Shown here in pieces: positions 7,821-10,041 of a stretch of 10,041 nucleotides of DNA. Each line of letters starts with the position of its first letter. Within the stretch, counting starts at the first letter, position 1. The stretch lies in NCBI GenBank assembly GCA_003228395.1, contig QIDJ01000318.1, forward strand, positions 1-10,041, written 5' to 3'. The DNA is from Flammeovirgaceae bacterium. GTDB taxonomy: Bacteria > Bacteroidota > Bacteroidia > Cytophagales > Cyclobacteriaceae. The position numbers were made by a program, and so were the translations under genes. The notes below the pieces were generated by a model that was not told the origin of the DNA, made no database searches, and saw only the letters and a list, made by a program, of their open reading frames with translations.

Positions 7821-9254
7821 ATGAGTTTTTCAGACATATTATTGATGCGAAACGAGTTGCTACTGGTAGCTGCCACGGTGGTGATCCTGATAGCCGACCT
7901 GGTCTTTGCTGCAGATCAACGAAAACAATTTTACTATTTTTCTGTCTTTTTGATATTCATAGTGGCCATAACAGGATTGTTTCCTTCCGAATCGGGGTCG
8001 ATTTTTGGCGGAATGTATGAAACAGGGGGCCTCCAGATAATGATGAAAAACATCCTGAATTTTTCAACCCTAATCGTACTTCTGCAATCGTGGGGATGGT
8101 TTAGCCAGGTAAAGCAACAAAAAAGAATTGGTGAATTCATGATATTGTTGCTGTCAACACTGATCGGTATGGGCTATATGATTTCTTCTGGTCATTTCCT
8201 GATGTTTTATCTGGGTCTCGAACTTGCCACCATCCCGCTTGCTGCACTTGCCGCATATGATTACTACAAAAGCAAATCTGCTGAAGCTGGAATTAAGCTG
8301 ATTCTGCTTGCAGCATTTTCTTCCGGAATCCTTCTTTTTGGAATCTCGTTGATCTATGGAATCACTGGCACATTATATTTCGGAGAAGCAGGTCAGTTGA
8401 TAAATGGCAGTACATTGTCGGTGCTTGGGTTGGTCCTGATTTTTACCGGATTAAGCTTTAAAGTTTCACTTGTTCCATTCCATTTGTGGACAGCCGATGT
8501 ATATGAAGGATCACCTATCAATGTAACGTCATACTTGTCAGTGGTGTCAAAAGGATCAGCAGTATTCATTATGCTCATTGTGCTGAACACGGTGTTCGCT
8601 TCGTTAAATGATATCTGGGACACGCTGATCTATACCATCATTATTATTACAATTACGATCGGTAATTTATTTGCAATCAGGCAACGTAACATCAAGCGAT
8701 TTCTGGCATTCTCATCTATCGCCCAGGCAGGATTCATCATGCTGGGCGTTATTGATAACTCCGCTTTTGGTGTGGCTACCGTCGTATATTTCATTCTGGT
8801 TTATATGTTCTCAAATCTGGCCGCTTTCGGTGTGGCTTCAGCCATCTCAGCGGAAACAGGTAAAGAATCGATTGATGATTATAAAGGATTTTACGGAACA
8901 AATCCCAGATTAAGTCTGGTGATGATGCTGGCTATGTTTTCTTTGGCAGGCATACCGCCTGTGGCAGGTTTTTTTGGGAAATTTTTCCTTTTTACTGCCG
9001 CTGCAGAAAAAGGCTACTACATTCTGGTTTTGATTGCTGTGTTGAATACCATCATATCATTGTACTATTATTTGCTCGTGATTAAAGTGATGTTTATTGA
9101 AAAAAGTGATTCACCAATTCAGTTTTTCAGTAGTAATCTGCCAATGAAAATAAGCCTGGTGATATGTGTGCTGGGGTTGGTGATCACCGGTTTTACAAGC
9201 GGCGTATTTGATTACATGGTAGCAGTTAGTGATCAGTTATTTTCAAGTATTTAA
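7821..9254 (+). CDS. nuoN: NADH-quinone oxidoreductase subunit N (antiporter-like)
   Basis: NuoN is the antiporter-like subunit closest to NuoK and NuoH. The 477-residue product (E. coli 485) has about 14 hydrophobic segments. All four channel residues align with E. coli: Glu134 in LGLELATIPL (E133), Lys214 in LSFKVSLVPFHLW (K217), Lys244 in SVVSKGSAV (K247) and Lys387 in GFFGKFFLF (K395). The ADVYEGSP signature is at 225-232 and LAGIPPVAGFF at 375-385. An in-frame TAG at 7812-7814 lies just upstream, so the ATG at 7821 is the first possible ATG start. The 39-base gap after nuoM is the widest in the operon. Retention of all four residues makes the loss of the equivalent lysine in NuoM more striking. 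Confidence 0.97.
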   Translation: MSFSDILLMRNELLLVAATVVILIADLVFAADQRKQFYYFSVFLIFIVAITGLFPSESGSIFGGMYETGGLQIMMKNILNFSTLIVLLQSWGWFSQVKQQKRIGEFMILLLSTLIGMGYMISSGHFLMFYLGLELATIPLAALAAYDYYKSKSAEAGIKLILLAAFSSGILLFGISLIYGITGTLYFGEAGQLINGSTLSVLGLVLIFTGLSFKVSLVPFHLWTADVYEGSPINVTSYLSVVSKGSAVFIMLIVLNTVFASLNDIWDTLIYTIIIITITIGNLFAIRQRNIKRFLAFSSIAQAGFIMLGVIDNSAFGVATVVYFILVYMFSNLAAFGVASAISAETGKESIDDYKGFYGTNPRLSLVMMLAMFSLAGIPPVAGFFGKFFLFTAAAEKGYYILVLIAVLNTIISLYYYLLVIKVMFIEKSDSPIQFFSSNLPMKISLVICVLGLVITGFTSGVFDYMVAVSDQLFSSI

Positions 9255-9264
9255 ATCCTCGGGT

Positions 9265-9660
9265 ATGCCATTTATAAATAAGGGAAAACATATTGAAAAA
9301 GAGATTGACGGCATACGGATACGGGTTGTCGAAAATGAGGCTTCCCGGGAACGAATGGAATTTCTGAAAAAACTGTTGGAACACAACGGCTACGAGGTGC
9401 TAACAGAAGAAAACCCGCCTAAACCGGTTCCCGCGCCCCCCGTAGCTGAAGGTGAAGAGCCCATAGTGGCTCCAGAACCGGAAATGCTTCCCCCAACCTG
9501 GGTTGTAGGTGTAACCGATATCATCTTTAATCCGGTGATAGCCGTGTTCATGCGCAATCTCCGTACCCTTGATGGCCATCATGTAACCGCCGACTACTGG
9601 AACCAGGTAACAACCGAGTCCGAACCCAACTACTGGGATTTGAGTAAAAAGAAATGCTGA
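9265..9660 (+). CDS. Unrecognised small soluble protein with a Pro-rich linker, last gene of the nuo operon
   Basis: I cannot assign this to a named family with confidence. From the ATG at 9265, 10 bases after nuoN, it encodes 131 residues; an upstream GTG at 9229 would overlap nuoN and is less likely. Three parts are visible. Residues 13-48 look like a small beta-alpha-beta unit (a DGIRIRVVE strand, a charged helix with RERMEFLKKLLEHNG, then a YEVLTEE strand). Residues 49-77 are a proline/alanine/glutamate linker with 11 prolines between 51 and 77. Residues 78-112 (TWVVGVTDIIFNPVIAVF, then DGHHVTADYW) look like a second conserved unit. There is no signal peptide, no membrane segment and no cysteine except the final residue. 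Its position suggests, as inference, a cytoplasmic accessory or assembly factor for the complex. The linker could let the two ends bridge partners. Confidence 0.8.
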   Translation: MPFINKGKHIEKEIDGIRIRVVENEASRERMEFLKKLLEHNGYEVLTEENPPKPVPAPPVAEGEEPIVAPEPEMLPPTWVVGVTDIIFNPVIAVFMRNLRTLDGHHVTADYWNQVTTESEPNYWDLSKKKC

Positions 9661-9730
9661 CTGAAAGCGACTCCTAATAAGTGCTTTTTCAGAAGGAGCC
9701 CGGTGCAGACGCAAATGCAGTGAAGGAGGG

Positions 9731-9946
9731 AAGCCTGCCGGCCACGGGGTTACCATGAGCGACGGAGGGCAGGAAGAATCTGTCCATATAAATCGTCATT
9801 CTGACTGAAGGGAAGAATCTGTATATTTATACTCAGTTTACACTAACAGATCCTTCGCTGGCGCCTGCCCTCCATTCCTTCGGTAGTCTGATATTGGATA
9901 CCTGCTCTTTTGGCAGAGTGAACCGGAAGGCTTGCTCAGGATGATG
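9731..9946. repeat. Nested imperfect inverted-repeat element between convergent genes
   Basis: Several arms pair in nested order. AAGCCTGCCGG (9731-9741) pairs with CCGGAAGGCTT (9923-9933), 10 of 11 bases. GGAGGGCAGG (9764-9773) pairs perfectly with CCTGCCCTCC (9864-9873). GAAGAATCTGT (9773-9783, and again 9812-9822) pairs with ACAGATCCTTC (9846-9856), 10 of 11 bases. CGTCATTCTGA (9794-9804) resembles the complement of TCAGGATGATG (9936-9946), 9 of 11 bases. The two halves look like copies of one element in opposite orientation with different internal deletions, around an A/T-rich centre near 9823-9845. The sequences resemble dispersed intergenic repeats I recall from Bacteroidota genomes. 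The element encodes no protein; it may act as a transcript-end hairpin for both strands or be a small non-autonomous mobile element. Confidence 0.7.
9772..9822 (+). repeat. Direct repeat of GGAAGAATCTGT within the inverted-repeat element
   Basis: The 12-base string GGAAGAATCTGT occurs exactly at 9772-9783 and at 9811-9822, 39 bases apart. A diverged inverted copy lies at 9845-9856. The two direct copies have different left flanks (GGGCA and TGAAG), so this looks like two repeat modules placed side by side, not a simple tandem duplication. Confidence 0.75.
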
Positions 9947-9971
9947 TATTATTGATCTTTTGAAACAGCTA

Positions 9972-10041
9972 TCATTTCATTTCTTCTGTCAGTATCGCCA
10001 GGCACGCGATAATCCCTTCTTTAATATTTCCCAGCCTGATA
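9972..10041 (-). CDS. C-terminal end of a convergent gene, cut by window edge (unrecognised)
   Basis: On the - strand one frame stays open from the window edge to a TGA at 9972-9974 and encodes 22 residues that read IRLGNIKEGIIACLAILTEE then MK. The composition (an amphipathic, helix-like tail with a charged end) looks like a real protein C-terminus, and the other two - strand frames stop within the same 70 bases. The inverted repeat lies just beyond its stop, as is common between convergent genes. The fragment is too short to name a family, and a chance open frame of this length is possible. Confidence 0.4.
   Translation of the reverse strand, partial: IRLGNIKEGIIACLAILTEEMK

Noticed and set aside
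9661..9692. Rho-independent terminator just after the last gene (CTGAAAGC...GCTTTTTCAG)
   Set aside because: The stem is A/T-rich, needs a two-base bulge, and the T run lies inside the stem and not after it; too weak to call.
9400..9756. 118-codon open frame on the - strand across the end of the operon
   Set aside because: It lies mostly opposite the small protein gene, its start lies inside the repeat element, and its residue composition is low-quality (rich in Pro, Gly, Phe and His without motifs).

Overview
This window holds most of one operon for respiratory complex I (NADH-quinone oxidoreductase family), all on the + strand from base 1 to about 9660. The order is nuoB (its 5' end lies outside the window), nuoC, nuoD, nuoH, nuoI, nuoJ, nuoK, nuoL, nuoM, nuoN, followed by a small unrecognised gene. 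Spacings run from a 4-base overlap to 10 bases, except 39 bases between nuoM and nuoN, so the set is almost certainly co-transcribed. The promoter and nuoA should lie upstream of the window.

nuoH follows nuoD after only 10 bases. The NADH-oxidising module nuoE-nuoF-nuoG, which sits between nuoD and nuoH in E. coli-type operons, is absent, and no remnant of it is visible. This is the 11-subunit form of complex I: membrane arm (H, J, K, L, M, N; A presumably upstream) plus connecting arm (B, C, D, I). Electrons would enter at the two 4Fe-4S clusters of NuoI, pass to cluster N2 in NuoB and reach quinone at the NuoB/NuoD/NuoH pocket, which drives ion pumping through NuoH and the antiporter-like subunits L, M and N. 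The electron donor is not encoded here. A reduced ferredoxin or flavodoxin is the usual proposal for such complexes.

The organism is most likely a member of Bacteroidota, with Chlorobiota as the alternative. The reasons are the B-C-D-H-I-J-K-L-M-N order without EFG, moderate GC with mostly A-rich rather than Shine-Dalgarno start regions, the style of the protein sequences, and an intergenic repeat resembling ones I recall from Bacteroidota. nuoC and nuoD are separate genes here, unlike the fused nuoCD I recall from Bacteroides.

From 9661 to 9971 there is no gene. That stretch contains an imperfect, nested inverted repeat (9731-9946). After it, the last 70 bases appear to hold the C-terminal end of a gene on the - strand, converging on the nuo operon.

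The points most worth a second look are the NuoM subunit, which has isoleucine where the family's central channel lysine (E. coli K234) is expected; the proline-rich small protein after nuoN, a candidate accessory subunit or donor-docking factor for a complex without its NADH module; and the inverted-repeat element.
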